A stretch of DNA of 64,000 nucleotides from Ruminococcus flavefaciens AE3010. Its GTDB lineage: Bacteria; Bacillota; Clostridia; Oscillospirales; Ruminococcaceae. The number at the start of each line of letters is the position of its first letter. Position 1 is the first letter of the stretch. Positions 44,859 to 53,636 of the stretch are shown piece by piece. The translations under genes and the position numbers were made by a program. The notes beneath the pieces are model-generated. The model worked only from the letters and a program-made list of their open reading frames with translations, did no database searches and was not told the DNA's origin. The stretch covers positions 3,144,501-3,208,500 of the forward strand of contig NZ_JAGT01000001.1 of the NCBI RefSeq assembly GCF_000526795.1. The letters are read 5' to 3'.

Positions 44859-44896
44859 TGTCGACAATACCGACGTTTCCGTCGAAATTGTCGACA
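44859..44896. repeat. Inverted repeat with GTCGACAAT arms
   Basis: The perfect 10-bp arms TGTCGACAAT/ATTGTCGACA are separated by 18 nt that contain CCGACG and CCGTCG. It resembles the GTCG-rich clusters at the element ends and in the replication region. Confidence 0.5.
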
Positions 44897-45062
44897 TATA
44901 AATCTTTAAAAATATCACCGATGCCATCAAAAAAATCCAAAGGAGTATTATTGTAAAAGCACATCACCTTTATCACTCAAAAAGGTGAAAAGGATTTGTA
45001 AAATGCATACCACTAATATCACACTTAACAGAGCTTTTTTTGTGAAGAATCTTTCCTAAAAA

Positions 45063-46511
45063 GAGTCTATCCTAAAATTTGTGTAAACCTCTGAAGTAGT
45101 GTATAATAGAAGAGACACTACTTCGGAGGTTTTAATTATGAGCAGAAGACGAAGAAATGAAACAGAAGAGCAGCGTGCAAGAAGAGAGCTGATAAGCGAT
45201 TTTCTGTCGGCAGCGAATATCCAGAGCATGGATGATATTCAGGAACTGTTCAAGGAAGCACTTGCTGGATTTATGGAAGGGAGCCTTGAATCAGAGCTTG
45301 ATTCTGAGCTCGGTTACGAGCCGTATGACGTTAAGAACAAGGAAACTGATAATAGCCGTAACGGTCACAGCAAGAAGACTCTTCGCACCAGTGTGGGCAA
45401 GGTGGATATCGAAGTGCCTCGTGACAGAAACGGCGAATTTGAACCAAAGATACTGCCTAAGAATCAGACAAGCATATCTCAGGATATGGAGAACAAGATA
45501 ATTTCCATGTACGCCAAGGGTATGTCCACGTCCGATATCGAAGATCATATCCGTGATATTTACGGTCTGGAAATATCCGATACTACCGTCAGCCGTATCA
45601 CAGATAAAGTGCTCCCTGTAGCCAAAGAATGGCAGCAGAGACCGCTTGAAAACGTATACGCAGTTGTATTTCTCGACGCTATACACTATCATGTCCGCAG
45701 CGAGGGACAGATCATCAAGAAGGCTGTATACATAGCCATAGGTGTTAATATGGACGGCAGGAAGGACGTTCTCGGTATGTGGGTAGGTGAAAATGAGAGC
45801 GCCAAGTTCTGGGCAGGCGTACTTAATAGCCTGCGTAACAGAGGCGTTGATGATATTCTTATCGCCTGCACCGATAACCTGACAGGCTTCTCTCAGGCCA
45901 TAGAGGCTGTATTTCCGAAAACTGATATCCAGAACTGCATAATTCATCAGCTCAGAAATTCGAGCAAATATGTCTCTTACAAGGATATCAAGGCTCTTAT
46001 GGCAGATCTGAAAAAGGTCTATACTGCAGTTGACGAGGAAGCTGCTCTGGATGCTCTTGATTCCTTTGCAGCTGCCTGGGACAGCAAATATCCAAAGATC
46101 TCAAAGTCCTGGTATGAAAACTGGCCTAATCTCAGTACATATTTCAAGTTCCCTCAGGAACTCAGAAAGCTGATCTATACGACCAACACCATAGAAGGGT
46201 TCAACCGTCAGCTGAAGAAAGTGACTAAGGCCAAGTCCGTATTTCCGACAGATGACAGCCTTTTCAAGATGCTGTATCTGGCTATGAAGGACATCACAAA
46301 AAAATGGACAGGCCGCCGTCAGGACTGGAGCCAGATCTATGCTCAGCTTGTGATCTATTACGGCGACAGGATCCCGGAATAACACTTTTATCTTGACAAT
46401 CAAATAATCATGTGCTAATATGCAGATAAGACCGAATGCTTTCACAATCGGTCTCATCATACACCATTCTATTGCACTATTTTGCGTTTACACAGAATTT
46501 GGGATTGACTC
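45063..46511 (+). mobile_element. IS256-family insertion sequence, copy 2
   Basis: 1449 bp, same ends as copy 1, with the 8-bp target duplication CCTAAAAA at 45055-45062 and 46512-46519. It is inserted in non-coding sequence about 110 bp inside attR, in opposite orientation to copy 1. Confidence 0.95.
45138..46382 (+). CDS. IS256-family transposase, copy 2
   Basis: A 414-residue transposase with the same protein sequence as the copy on the other strand at 34935-36179. The ATG at 45138 has CGGAGG 7 nt upstream. All DDE-region motifs are intact, so this copy should be active. Confidence 0.95.
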   Translation: MSRRRRNETEEQRARRELISDFLSAANIQSMDDIQELFKEALAGFMEGSLESELDSELGYEPYDVKNKETDNSRNGHSKKTLRTSVGKVDIEVPRDRNGEFEPKILPKNQTSISQDMENKIISMYAKGMSTSDIEDHIRDIYGLEISDTTVSRITDKVLPVAKEWQQRPLENVYAVVFLDAIHYHVRSEGQIIKKAVYIAIGVNMDGRKDVLGMWVGENESAKFWAGVLNSLRNRGVDDILIACTDNLTGFSQAIEAVFPKTDIQNCIIHQLRNSSKYVSYKDIKALMADLKKVYTAVDEEAALDALDSFAAAWDSKYPKISKSWYENWPNLSTYFKFPQELRKLIYTTNTIEGFNRQLKKVTKAKSVFPTDDSLFKMLYLAMKDITKKWTGRRQDWSQIYAQLVIYYGDRIPE

Positions 46512-46523
46512 CCTAAAAATGTA

Positions 46524-46559
46524 TTCGTCGGTTGCTACGTCGTCACCTCGTCGGCGAAT
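46524..46559. promoter_or_regulatory. TCGTCGG motif cluster near attR (candidate integrase/Xis sites)
   Basis: TTCGTCGG, TACGTCGTC and TCGTCGGCGAAT recur here in the same orientation as at 23401-23449 near attL, about 60 bp inside attR. Confidence 0.5.
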
Positions 46560-46619
46560 GCGGTTTATGAGTGATACTTTTTATTGATATTACGTTGTTT
46601 TGGCAGTTTCAATAGAGCT

Positions 46620-46667
46620 GCTCATAACCCGAAGGTCGTTGGTTCAAATCCAGCCGCCGCAACCAGA
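46620..46667 (+). repeat. attR of element 1 / attL of element 2 (48-bp tRNA-fMet repeat)
   Basis: Identical to 23250-23297. It contains only the anticodon-loop-to-CCA part, so it is not a working tRNA gene. It is the junction between the two tandem elements. Confidence 0.9.
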
Positions 46668-46672
46668 CTTTT

Positions 46673-46708
46673 GGCACTATATTGCAAAATATAGTGCCTT
46701 TTAATTTT
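46673..46708 (+). terminator. Terminator after the att repeat
   Basis: A perfect 11-bp stem (46673-46683/46688-46698) with a GCAA loop and a T-rich tail. Confidence 0.75.
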
Positions 46709-46740
46709 GCCTGAATATAGGCTTATATTGATTATAAAGA

Positions 46741-46792
46741 ACTGCTCGTAGGATTGATTTTGTATCATCTTGTGAGCAGTTTTATTTTTTGA
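46741..46792 (+). terminator. Second hairpin beyond the att repeat
   Basis: AACTGCTC pairs with GAGCAGTT across a 27-nt loop, and T-rich sequence follows. The remaining sequence to 46989 holds no gene, only the TACATCAATT repeats and AT-rich DNA. Confidence 0.4.
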
Positions 46793-46815
46793 TTATATGT
46801 CAAAAAATGGTTTTA

Positions 46816-46836
46816 TACATCAATTATACATCAATT
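46816..46836. promoter_or_regulatory. TACATCAATT doublet near the left end of element 2
   Basis: Two copies of TACATCAATT 11 bp apart, about 150 bp inside the att repeat. A matching doublet lies near the right end at 53608-53629. Candidate arm-type sites for the missing integrase of element 2. Confidence 0.45.
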
Positions 46837-46989
46837 GTGTTATTTTTTCCCTATTCTACCGCCTAATATCAAGGTGTGTTTTTCAGTATTATAGAATCCT
46901 TTGTTAACCTTGGTTAACAATTCTTAAAAAGCAACGTAAATTAGCCAAATACCTCAGCCTTATGGCTGCGGTAAAATGTTTTATTTATC

Positions 46990-49686
46990 TTAAATGGGAT
47001 AATCGTCTATATCAATCTCTGTCATACCATGTTCTTTAGGATCAAAATCGTGGGGGAATAATGTGGTGAAGAACATTTGCGAGCAATATCTTGCATCTGT
47101 GAGATCAGCATCTTCCAAGTATTCAACTGTACTTAAATTAGTAGCAATTAAATCAGTTCCTGATAATGAAGCATAGAAAAAACAAGAACCTTCGAAAGAA
47201 GTGTAATACAGATTTGCGTTATGTAAATTTGCACCTCTAAAATCTGAATTAGCAATTGTAGCATAATTTAGTCGTGCGTCCATTAGATCTGCATTTATAA
47301 AATTAGAGTTTTTAATTGATGAATGGGAAAGATTAGTATGTAATAATTTAGCTCCTTCCAGATTAGTATTATCTAAATGCACGCTTCTCATGTTTGAACC
47401 AGTTAATTCCGCTTCAAATAAATTCGCAGAAGTAAATTTCCACTTGTGGAAATTTGCAGGATTATCTGCACTACTCAATAATTTTCCGACTTCCACACTT
47501 TCGAGTGCATTCTGATTGTTCGTAAAGCCGTGTCCTGTCAAGAACCAAGTTAAATTGGCATATGAGCGGCTAATTTGCACATTTAGTGAATTCAGCATCC
47601 ATGGATTGTCAAATCCCTTACAATTGGGATTATGGATTTGTGGAGGATATATGTATTCTTCAATAGCAGGTTCTATTCCGATTTTTGCAAACAAATGCTG
47701 CTTCATACCTTCAATATATCCCAGTATAAAACCTTCAGAATCAAAGCTTTGAGTAGTTTTTTCGGAAACTCCATTAAAAGTAGCATAGTCCATTGTATAT
47801 AGGAAACGGAAAACAGCCTCAGGGATTGCCTTATAGCGGAATGCTTCGATGGAGGCTTTTATAACCTCTGATGGTGCTTCCTTTTGATGATTTTCAAAAT
47901 AATCTTTGGTGAACTTTGCAAAATAATCTTCATAAAGCTTGACCGCCGTAAAATACTCATATACGGTCTTGTGTGCGAATGTTATGCCGCCTTTTTCATT
48001 TTCCTTTGCAAAGGGGCAAACGGCAAGTTCTCTTTTCAATTCAAGATTTGGTGTTTCGATTTTATATTCTTCTTTGAGAATATCCTTAGTACGTTTTTTT
48101 GCATTGCGAAAACCGATAGCTCGCCAGTCGTTTGAAATATTGTCATCAACAAGATCAAGTGTAGTAAGCAAAAACATCTGATACGCAAGCTCTTTGGCGA
48201 ACTGCCATGCTGTCAAATTTGCTTCTTTGTCTGCTTCTTTAAATTCGGATATATTAGATTGACCTCTTAAATGCTTTCTCAGAAGTATTTTAGTGAACGC
48301 ATCTCGATAGATTGAACCAATACTGTTATGATCTTCAATATCGGTTTCGCTTGTGCCGCAGATATACAGTATTATAGGTACGGCAAAAACTTCACGTCGT
48401 TCATCGTCATCTTCAAGTGAACTGAACTTTTTAAAAAAATTATCGCACCAATTCTCTTTATCCGGCTTCTTTGCTTTGTAAAGATCGAGCCAGTTTTTTA
48501 TCTGTTTTTCTTCCCAGACTAAACGCTCTGTTTTTAATCCTGCTTTATCATCCGGTTCTGTAAAATAACCTTCAGATTCACGCGATGTTACAAGCACATG
48601 AAAACCATATTCGAGTTTCGAGAGTTTTTCTATAAATTTTTTTCCCTCAAACCCACGCTTCAACACACAAAGCTCGTCAAGCCCGTCTAGGATGATAAGC
48701 TTGTCCTGTAGTTTCATAACGTCGTCACAGTTAAACAGCGTTTTTAGAATTTCTTCTGGTTTTAGTTGGTTATTTATCTTACCAGTGTGATTTCGCAGAG
48801 CAACAGCCATAACTTTGCTGCTATCGATATTAAATTCTACTTTGATTTTTTCGTTTCCTCCGTTAGCATCTGCAAGAATTTTAGATACAAAGCTGGATTT
48901 TCCCACACCTGCATTACCATATAACAGCATACAAGGTTTTGTCTTTGAATCTCTATACCATTTGATGATACAATCAGAAGCTTTTACATCATTATTTTTT
49001 ATGCTTGGCGAGATATACATATCAGCGAGCGATATGACATTCTTGTCTTTCTCTTCATCTTCAAGGAAAAGAGGATTTGAAAAAGCATCTAGGTAGGCTT
49101 GATTATCGTTATTGGGTGAATCACATTCAGGTTGTATAGTAGGAGAAGCTAATGAGGCAAATGACTCATTAAGTTCATTTTTCAAATCTTGTAATTCTTT
49201 TTTTATGCTGTCAGCATTTTGATTTGACACTTCTTTATACGCTTTTATTAATATGCCAACTTGAATTCTTTGCTCTTTTGATAAAAGGGACTCAATGTTG
49301 GTTTCAACTATACTAAAACATCTATCGATGATACGCCTTACACTTTCCTCTGATTCTTGCGTATTAGCATTCGTGTCGCGTATACATTCCTTGCGAATAA
49401 GCTCTTTTTTGTTTTCAAGACTATCATGTTCAAAATATGCGTATATATATGATTCGATGAAACTTTCATTGTCGAATTCTTTTAAAAGATCAATTAGCCC
49501 TTGGAAGTCATATTCGCCATTTTTACCTGTATTTTCAAAAACAGATAGTTCTTTTCTTATTAGTTCATCGATGTGTTCTTTTAGTATCCTTTTTTGAGAT
49601 AATTCGCGAACTTTAGAGATTACAGAATCAAATCCCTTTTCTGAACCGTAGCCACATAATATATCTATTATTATATCTATCTTCAT
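46990..49686 (-). CDS. NACHT-type STAND NTPase with pentapeptide repeats
   Basis: An 898-residue protein. An N-terminal helical region (about 1-225) is followed by a NACHT-like NTPase with Walker A LLYGNAGVGKSSFV (about 255) and Walker B LIILDGLDEL (about 327), then VLVTSRESEG as sensor. The C-terminal ~140 residues are pentapeptide repeats (ANLFEAELTGSNMRSV, NLEGAKLLHTNL and so on). STAND proteins of this kind act as phage sensors that trigger cell suicide or dormancy. The N-terminal effector domain has no motif I can name. A single gene with its own start; no partner nearby. Confidence 0.82.
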   Translation of the reverse strand: MKIDIIIDILCGYGSEKGFDSVISKVRELSQKRILKEHIDELIRKELSVFENTGKNGEYDFQGLIDLLKEFDNESFIESYIYAYFEHDSLENKKELIRKECIRDTNANTQESEESVRRIIDRCFSIVETNIESLLSKEQRIQVGILIKAYKEVSNQNADSIKKELQDLKNELNESFASLASPTIQPECDSPNNDNQAYLDAFSNPLFLEDEEKDKNVISLADMYISPSIKNNDVKASDCIIKWYRDSKTKPCMLLYGNAGVGKSSFVSKILADANGGNEKIKVEFNIDSSKVMAVALRNHTGKINNQLKPEEILKTLFNCDDVMKLQDKLIILDGLDELCVLKRGFEGKKFIEKLSKLEYGFHVLVTSRESEGYFTEPDDKAGLKTERLVWEEKQIKNWLDLYKAKKPDKENWCDNFFKKFSSLEDDDERREVFAVPIILYICGTSETDIEDHNSIGSIYRDAFTKILLRKHLRGQSNISEFKEADKEANLTAWQFAKELAYQMFLLTTLDLVDDNISNDWRAIGFRNAKKRTKDILKEEYKIETPNLELKRELAVCPFAKENEKGGITFAHKTVYEYFTAVKLYEDYFAKFTKDYFENHQKEAPSEVIKASIEAFRYKAIPEAVFRFLYTMDYATFNGVSEKTTQSFDSEGFILGYIEGMKQHLFAKIGIEPAIEEYIYPPQIHNPNCKGFDNPWMLNSLNVQISRSYANLTWFLTGHGFTNNQNALESVEVGKLLSSADNPANFHKWKFTSANLFEAELTGSNMRSVHLDNTNLEGAKLLHTNLSHSSIKNSNFINADLMDARLNYATIANSDFRGANLHNANLYYTSFEGSCFFYASLSGTDLIATNLSTVEYLEDADLTDARYCSQMFFTTLFPHDFDPKEHGMTEIDIDDYPI

Positions 49687-49848
49687 AAGTTTACTTTCTC
49701 CCGTTGCATATTTTTCGCTGGCACTTAGTACTTAATTAAAATATACTTATATTATATCATATAGGCACTCGATTTTGCAAGATATATGTAGAAATATGAT
49801 ATTTGTAATTAATAATAAAATATAAAAAAAATGAGGCAGCCACAGGCT

Positions 49849-51462
49849 TAATGTCATTAAGCTAATCAAATACGAAAAAGAACAGGAGTATGTTTGGAAT
49901 ATGACCAGACATACTCCTGCTGTTACATTCGCAAAAAATGCATGACGAAAAGACAGATCCGAGATCTGCCTGAAAAAAGATTGACATAATCGAAGAATTA
50001 TGATAGTCTGTAGTTGAAGGGAATAGCAGAATGATATCGAGTTTTCCTATCAGCAATACGATCAGGTCTGACAGGGCACTTGTTTCTTGCTATCAGCTCT
50101 TCCAAAAGAAAAGGATTTGCGTGTGCAGAGCGAAAGAATTTGATGCAGATATGTATAGCAAAAGCATAATTGATTTTATAGCGGTAATCATTATGCTTAT
50201 CGTCATCTATGGTGATATTTTCGGTAATCAGCATAGATAAGTTATACATGATAAGACTTGCAAAGATTTCCTGTATCACGCAGTCCTTTTTCTTTGAATG
50301 GAAAGCAATAAGACCAACCTGGTACTTCAGTTCTCTGAATGAAGTCTCGATCCCCCAGCGCATTTTGTATATCATCTTTATATCTTCGGCAGAGAACTCA
50401 TCATCACAGAGATTGGTAACAATGGTTTCATAGTTATCTTCAGATATCTTGAGCCTTATTATCCTGAATTTAAGAGGATATGTATCTTTCGATTCTTTCG
50501 GAAGGAAGTCGAAATTTGAAGAGTGCGGAAGATAACGATAAAGTTCAGGATTAGCCTTAACTTCATTAGTTTGTCTTCTTGTAATAATAATATTTGCAGC
50601 AAAATCAGCTTCCTCATTATGGGGAATGTTGAATTTATGAGCAATTCCACCGCTTGTCTTGATGCGCATCACATATTTCAAGCCGTTATTTTCAAGATGA
50701 GCGATCGTGTTGTAGGATTCATATCCTCTATCCGCAACGATAATGGACTCATGTCCGATATTTTCAAGCATACTTATGAGAGCAGAATGCTCATTTTCAT
50801 TGCGACTGTCCTGTAATACAGCATCGATATATCTACGGTTCATAATGTCATACAAAGCATTCAGATGCATGAGGTTATAGCCTTTTACATCATTATTTGC
50901 ACGATAAAAAGTATCCTTATCATCAGGATCAGTAGGAATATGTATATCAGAACCGTCCACAGCATAAAGCCTGTAGCCGTGAAAGAAATTGGTTTGAGAA
51001 AATGTTTCATTGAATTTATGGAACAGATACTGAAAAGCAGCAGGAAGTATTTTAGCTCTTCTCTGAACGATAGCAGACACAGATACCATTTTTGAATCAT
51101 AATCATAGAATTCTACAAGCTCCTTGCCAAGTGTCTGGCTGCCCATTCCGAGAATGAATCTCAATGTTTTTGAGAAAGATAGCTCACTTTTACGAACAAA
51201 ATCTCTCTTAGGATCAACTACGAAATCAGAGTTATTTTTCTCCATGTTGCTGATAAGAGTATTAAGCTTGTTTTTGACGATATTACAGTATTTTTGCACG
51301 GTAAAACCTCCAATCAGATGTGTATATCTGATTAGCTGCGCCGCACATTTTTGGCTTTTTGTCAATACCTTTTTGCAAAAATTTACATTATATACATAAA
51401 AAATAATCACAGGATCTTTGATTCCTGTGATTATTTTACTTTTCCTTAGCTTAATGACATTA
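49849..51462 (-). mobile_element. IS4-family insertion sequence
   Basis: 1614 bp with 17-bp perfect inverted ends TAATGTCATTAAGCTAA and a 10-bp target duplication GCCACAGGCT at 49839-49848 and 51463-51472. Rejoining the flanks gives AGGCAGCC-ACA-GGCTGCCT, a terminator-like hairpin, so the target was a palindrome. Confidence 0.92.
49998..51299 (-). CDS. IS4-family transposase
   Basis: A 433-residue DDE transposase. LYAVDGSDIHIPTD holds the first Asp, IIVADRGYESYNTIAHLE the second, and IYKMRWGIETSFRELKYQ the YREK-type signature with the Glu. The GTG at 51299 is chosen because TGGAGG lies 7 nt upstream; the longer frame back to 51467 would run out of the IS. It appears intact. Confidence 0.92.
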   Translation of the reverse strand: MQKYCNIVKNKLNTLISNMEKNNSDFVVDPKRDFVRKSELSFSKTLRFILGMGSQTLGKELVEFYDYDSKMVSVSAIVQRRAKILPAAFQYLFHKFNETFSQTNFFHGYRLYAVDGSDIHIPTDPDDKDTFYRANNDVKGYNLMHLNALYDIMNRRYIDAVLQDSRNENEHSALISMLENIGHESIIVADRGYESYNTIAHLENNGLKYVMRIKTSGGIAHKFNIPHNEEADFAANIIITRRQTNEVKANPELYRYLPHSSNFDFLPKESKDTYPLKFRIIRLKISEDNYETIVTNLCDDEFSAEDIKMIYKMRWGIETSFRELKYQVGLIAFHSKKKDCVIQEIFASLIMYNLSMLITENITIDDDKHNDYRYKINYAFAIHICIKFFRSAHANPFLLEELIARNKCPVRPDRIADRKTRYHSAIPFNYRLS

Positions 51463-51577
51463 GCCACAGGCTGCCTTTCAGTTTGTATTTTTTTGAGTTA
51501 TTTGAACATCATCTGAGCCCAAAAGACTCTGTATAGTATTTTTCCTTCTCCAGTTCATTGTATGCTGTCTTGGTTAT

Positions 51578-52153
51578 TTATTCATCGTTAGCTTTTTGGC
51601 AGAATGGACATTCATTGTCATATGCAACGTTGTTTAATGTGTATTCTACAGCTGATTCTATTTTGGTTTTATCCTTTAAGGCTGTGTATATTGGATTGCG
51701 TATAAATTCTTTTAATACTTCGTCTAATATTTCCTCGTCTGAGAATCTTCCAGTATTATACCAAAAATCGTCATGAGCGTCACAATGTGCAATAGCACCG
51801 ATATCCGCTATGATTTCATGTACTATGTCTCTATATTGTTCAATGGATTTGGCTCCTGTTTCAGGAATGACCAAATATGGTAGTATTCTATTCATCTTAT
51901 CAATAAAATCAGGAGTGAGGACGGGCATTATTCTTTCCACTTCTGACATAGGCGTGTTTCCATATTTTGCTAGCAATTCATCAACCGCTGTCATAGTTGC
52001 ACTGGTAGCTTTAACTGGTTCATAGCCATGATACATTGTATTGGTATTGCTCTGATGTTCGGATTTGGAAATGCTTTTGATACGGTAGTATCTTATCTTG
52101 CATATCGTTATTTCCTTAAAAAGGAAAATATCCATATATGTGATAATAAACAA
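51578..52153 (-). CDS. Unidentified protein with a C-terminal CxxC
   Basis: A frame of up to 191 residues with no family I recognise. The clear part begins around MYHGYEPVKAT (residue 40), and the C-terminus holds YDNECPFCQKANDE. No start has a good ribosome-binding site. A TAAGGA motif at the 5' end instead precedes a short out-of-frame ORF (MQDKILPYQKHFQ), so the 5' end may be rearranged. It could be a partial gene. Confidence 0.4.
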   Translation of the reverse strand: MFIITYMDIFLFKEITICKIRYYRIKSISKSEHQSNTNTMYHGYEPVKATSATMTAVDELLAKYGNTPMSEVERIMPVLTPDFIDKMNRILPYLVIPETGAKSIEQYRDIVHEIIADIGAIAHCDAHDDFWYNTGRFSDEEILDEVLKEFIRNPIYTALKDKTKIESAVEYTLNNVAYDNECPFCQKANDE

Positions 52154-52393
52154 TAATAGGTATTATTATAATATACTATTTTGATATTAGATGTAAGCTG
52201 TACCGCCCAACGGCGGTACTTTCTTTTTACTTGCTTCAATAGATTAGAATGAGATAGGTGCAAAAAAACGCCGCAGCATAAGCTGCGGAATTTATATTTA
52301 GAGGGATAGTTAACTTAATCCGGAGCGGCTACAGCCTCATAAAGTGATATTGTAAACTTATCTTCTACGCTTTTTATGTAGCGTTAAAGTATG

Positions 52394-52672
52394 TTAAATT
52401 AAGTATTTTTTCTTCCAATTCTTTTTAAACTGATAAGTACCTTCAGACAGGTTTGTATAATCATAATCTACGTGCATCTTACCTTCCTTTGATACTACCA
52501 TGGTCATATTTGACCAAAGCTCATTTTTTATCTTTTTGCGTTCTATTGATATAGTTGTATTAATCTTCTCAAATGAAACAGAAAGCTCCTCTTCTGATAC
52601 ATTTGATAGGTCATAGCATTTTATATATTTCCCATTTTCATTTACATAAAACGAAAAAGAATTGGTGCGATT
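52394..52672 (-). pseudogene. Fragment of a YezG-like (DUF600) immunity protein
   Basis: A frame without a start codon, ending at TAA 52394-52396. It reads SFSFYVNENGKYIKCYDLS at the N side and MHVDYDYTNLSEG then WKKKYLI at the end. The latter matches the C-terminus of YezG-family antitoxins of toxin-immunity pairs. The N-terminal half is missing and the break lies where the Mrr fragment begins. No cognate toxin is visible. Confidence 0.55.
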
Positions 52673-52870
52673 GGCGAACGTAATAAGGGAGTATTTATTA
52701 CAACATCTTCCTTTACTGACAGCGCAATTAAAAAGGCGAGCAGCTCTTCAAAAAACATAATATTGATTGATGGGGACAAGCTGACAGATTTAATGCTTGT
52801 CTATGGAGCTGGAGCAACAGTTACTGAACAAATATCAATCTATAAGATAGATGAGGACTATTTTAATTGA
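52661..52870 (+). pseudogene. C-terminal fragment of an Mrr-type restriction endonuclease
   Basis: A start-less frame ending at TGA 52868-52870. It contains RNKGVFITTSSFTDSAI, IILIDGDKLTDLMLVYGAG and KIDEDYFN, the characteristic end of Mrr catalytic domains. The N-terminal part and catalytic core are gone. It abuts the opposite-strand YezG-like fragment, so a deletion fused two former defence genes end to end. Confidence 0.72.
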
Positions 52871-52877
52871 TACAAAT

Positions 52878-53147
52878 ATGAAGCATTATAAATTAATAGG
52901 TGTAGATGGAAAAGAATATTCTGCTGATAGCCCAGGAACAATTGGTGGACATAGAAAATTGAAGATATATGGCAGACTTGATTGTCCATCTGCTCTTAGA
53001 CATATTACCAAAGGAGAATATGTTAAATATAGGGTGTTTTTTGCCGATGAAGAAACCGCTATCGCTGCTGGATATCGTCCATGTGGTATATGTATGAAGG
53101 AAGAATACCGAAAATGGAAGAAAAAACAAAATAGTTTAAAGGAGTAA
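52878..53147 (+). CDS. Ada-like zinc-binding domain protein
   Basis: An 89-residue stand-alone domain resembling the N-terminal metal-binding domain of Ada. GRLDCPSALRHITKGEYVKYRVFF is followed by AGYRPCGICMKEEYRKWK; Cys residues at about 44, 77 and 80 could bind zinc. In Ada this domain repairs methylphosphotriesters; a lone domain may only bind DNA. No clear ribosome-binding site. It starts 7 bp after the Mrr fragment and is followed 4 bp later by a pyrophosphohydrolase-like gene. Confidence 0.6.
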   Translation: MKHYKLIGVDGKEYSADSPGTIGGHRKLKIYGRLDCPSALRHITKGEYVKYRVFFADEETAIAAGYRPCGICMKEEYRKWKKKQNSLKE

Positions 53148-53151
53148 AAAT

Positions 53152-53469
53152 ATGATTGTACACAATAAACTTGTTCGCGATAAGATACCAGATATAATAG
53201 AACGGGCAGGCAAAAAGCCTGTAACGCATATTCTTTCCGATGAAGAGTTTTATTTAGAACTTGAAAGCAAGCTGAATGAGGAATTTGCCGAATATCAGGC
53301 AGACAAGAGTATTGAGGAGCTTGCAGATATGATCGAAGTTATATACGCTATTACCGAAGCAAGGGGATGGTCTGTATCTGAACTTGAAACTACTCGTAAA
53401 AAAAAGGCTGAAAAGAGGGGCAGTTTTAAAGCTAAGATATATCTTGAATGTGTGGAAGATGGCAATTAA
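53152..53469 (+). CDS. MazG-like nucleoside triphosphate pyrophosphohydrolase
   Basis: A 105-residue all-helical protein. MIVHNKLVRDKIPDIIE at the start and KLNEEFAEYQADKSIEELADMIEVIYA in the middle carry the ExxE..ExxD-type metal residues of MazG/phosphoribosyl-ATP pyrophosphohydrolase-like enzymes. It would hydrolyse a nucleotide to monophosphate and pyrophosphate; the substrate is unknown. AAAGGAG lies 8 nt upstream of the ATG. Such genes are common in phage-related islands. Confidence 0.82.
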   Translation: MIVHNKLVRDKIPDIIERAGKKPVTHILSDEEFYLELESKLNEEFAEYQADKSIEELADMIEVIYAITEARGWSVSELETTRKKKAEKRGSFKAKIYLECVEDGN

Positions 53470-53476
53470 TATAAAT

Positions 53477-53501
53477 ACATCAGGGCGTTACGCCCTGATG
53501 T
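53477..53501 (+). terminator. Terminator-like hairpin
   Basis: A perfect 11-bp stem ACATCAGGGCG/CGCCCTGATGT with a 3-nt loop, 8 bp after the pyrophosphohydrolase gene; T-rich sequence follows. Confidence 0.65.
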
Positions 53502-53607
53502 GTTGATTGATTTTATACTTGCATTTTGGATGGCTTTATGGTATACTATTCATGCTTTAATATACTTGGTATAGAGTGATGAGAAAATGCGCTGAATTTA
53601 ATAGCTG

Positions 53608-53636
53608 TACATCAATTTATACATCAATTTTGATGT
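53608..53636. promoter_or_regulatory. TACATCAATT doublet near the right end of element 2
   Basis: TACATCAATT at 53608-53617 and 53620-53629, the second forming the palindrome ACATCAATTTTGATGT. It matches the doublet at 46816-46836 and lies about 100 bp from the distal att copy. Confidence 0.45.

Larger units (their letters stand above)
23298..46619. mobile_element. Integrative element 1 in tRNA-fMet (about 23.4 kb)
   Basis: Bounded by the 48-bp repeats at 23250 and 46620. It is AT-rich compared with the flanking chromosome. It carries ssb, a primase-helicase, an iteron-like region, an amidoligase module, a tyrosine integrase (32431-33573) and defence cargo. No phage structural or conjugation genes are visible, so it resembles a satellite or mobilisable island. 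The integrase lies mid-element, with about 13 kb of cargo between it and attR. Confidence 0.85.

Noticed and set aside
34806..46511. Composite transposon formed by the two IS256 copies
   Set aside because: Each copy has its own matching 8-bp target duplication (TGTTTTCT and CCTAAAAA), and the outer flanks differ, so the pair did not move as one unit.
46620..46667. Second tRNA-Met gene at the repeat
   Set aside because: Only the anticodon-loop-to-CCA part is present; the acceptor 5' strand and D arm are missing. The same holds at 53736.
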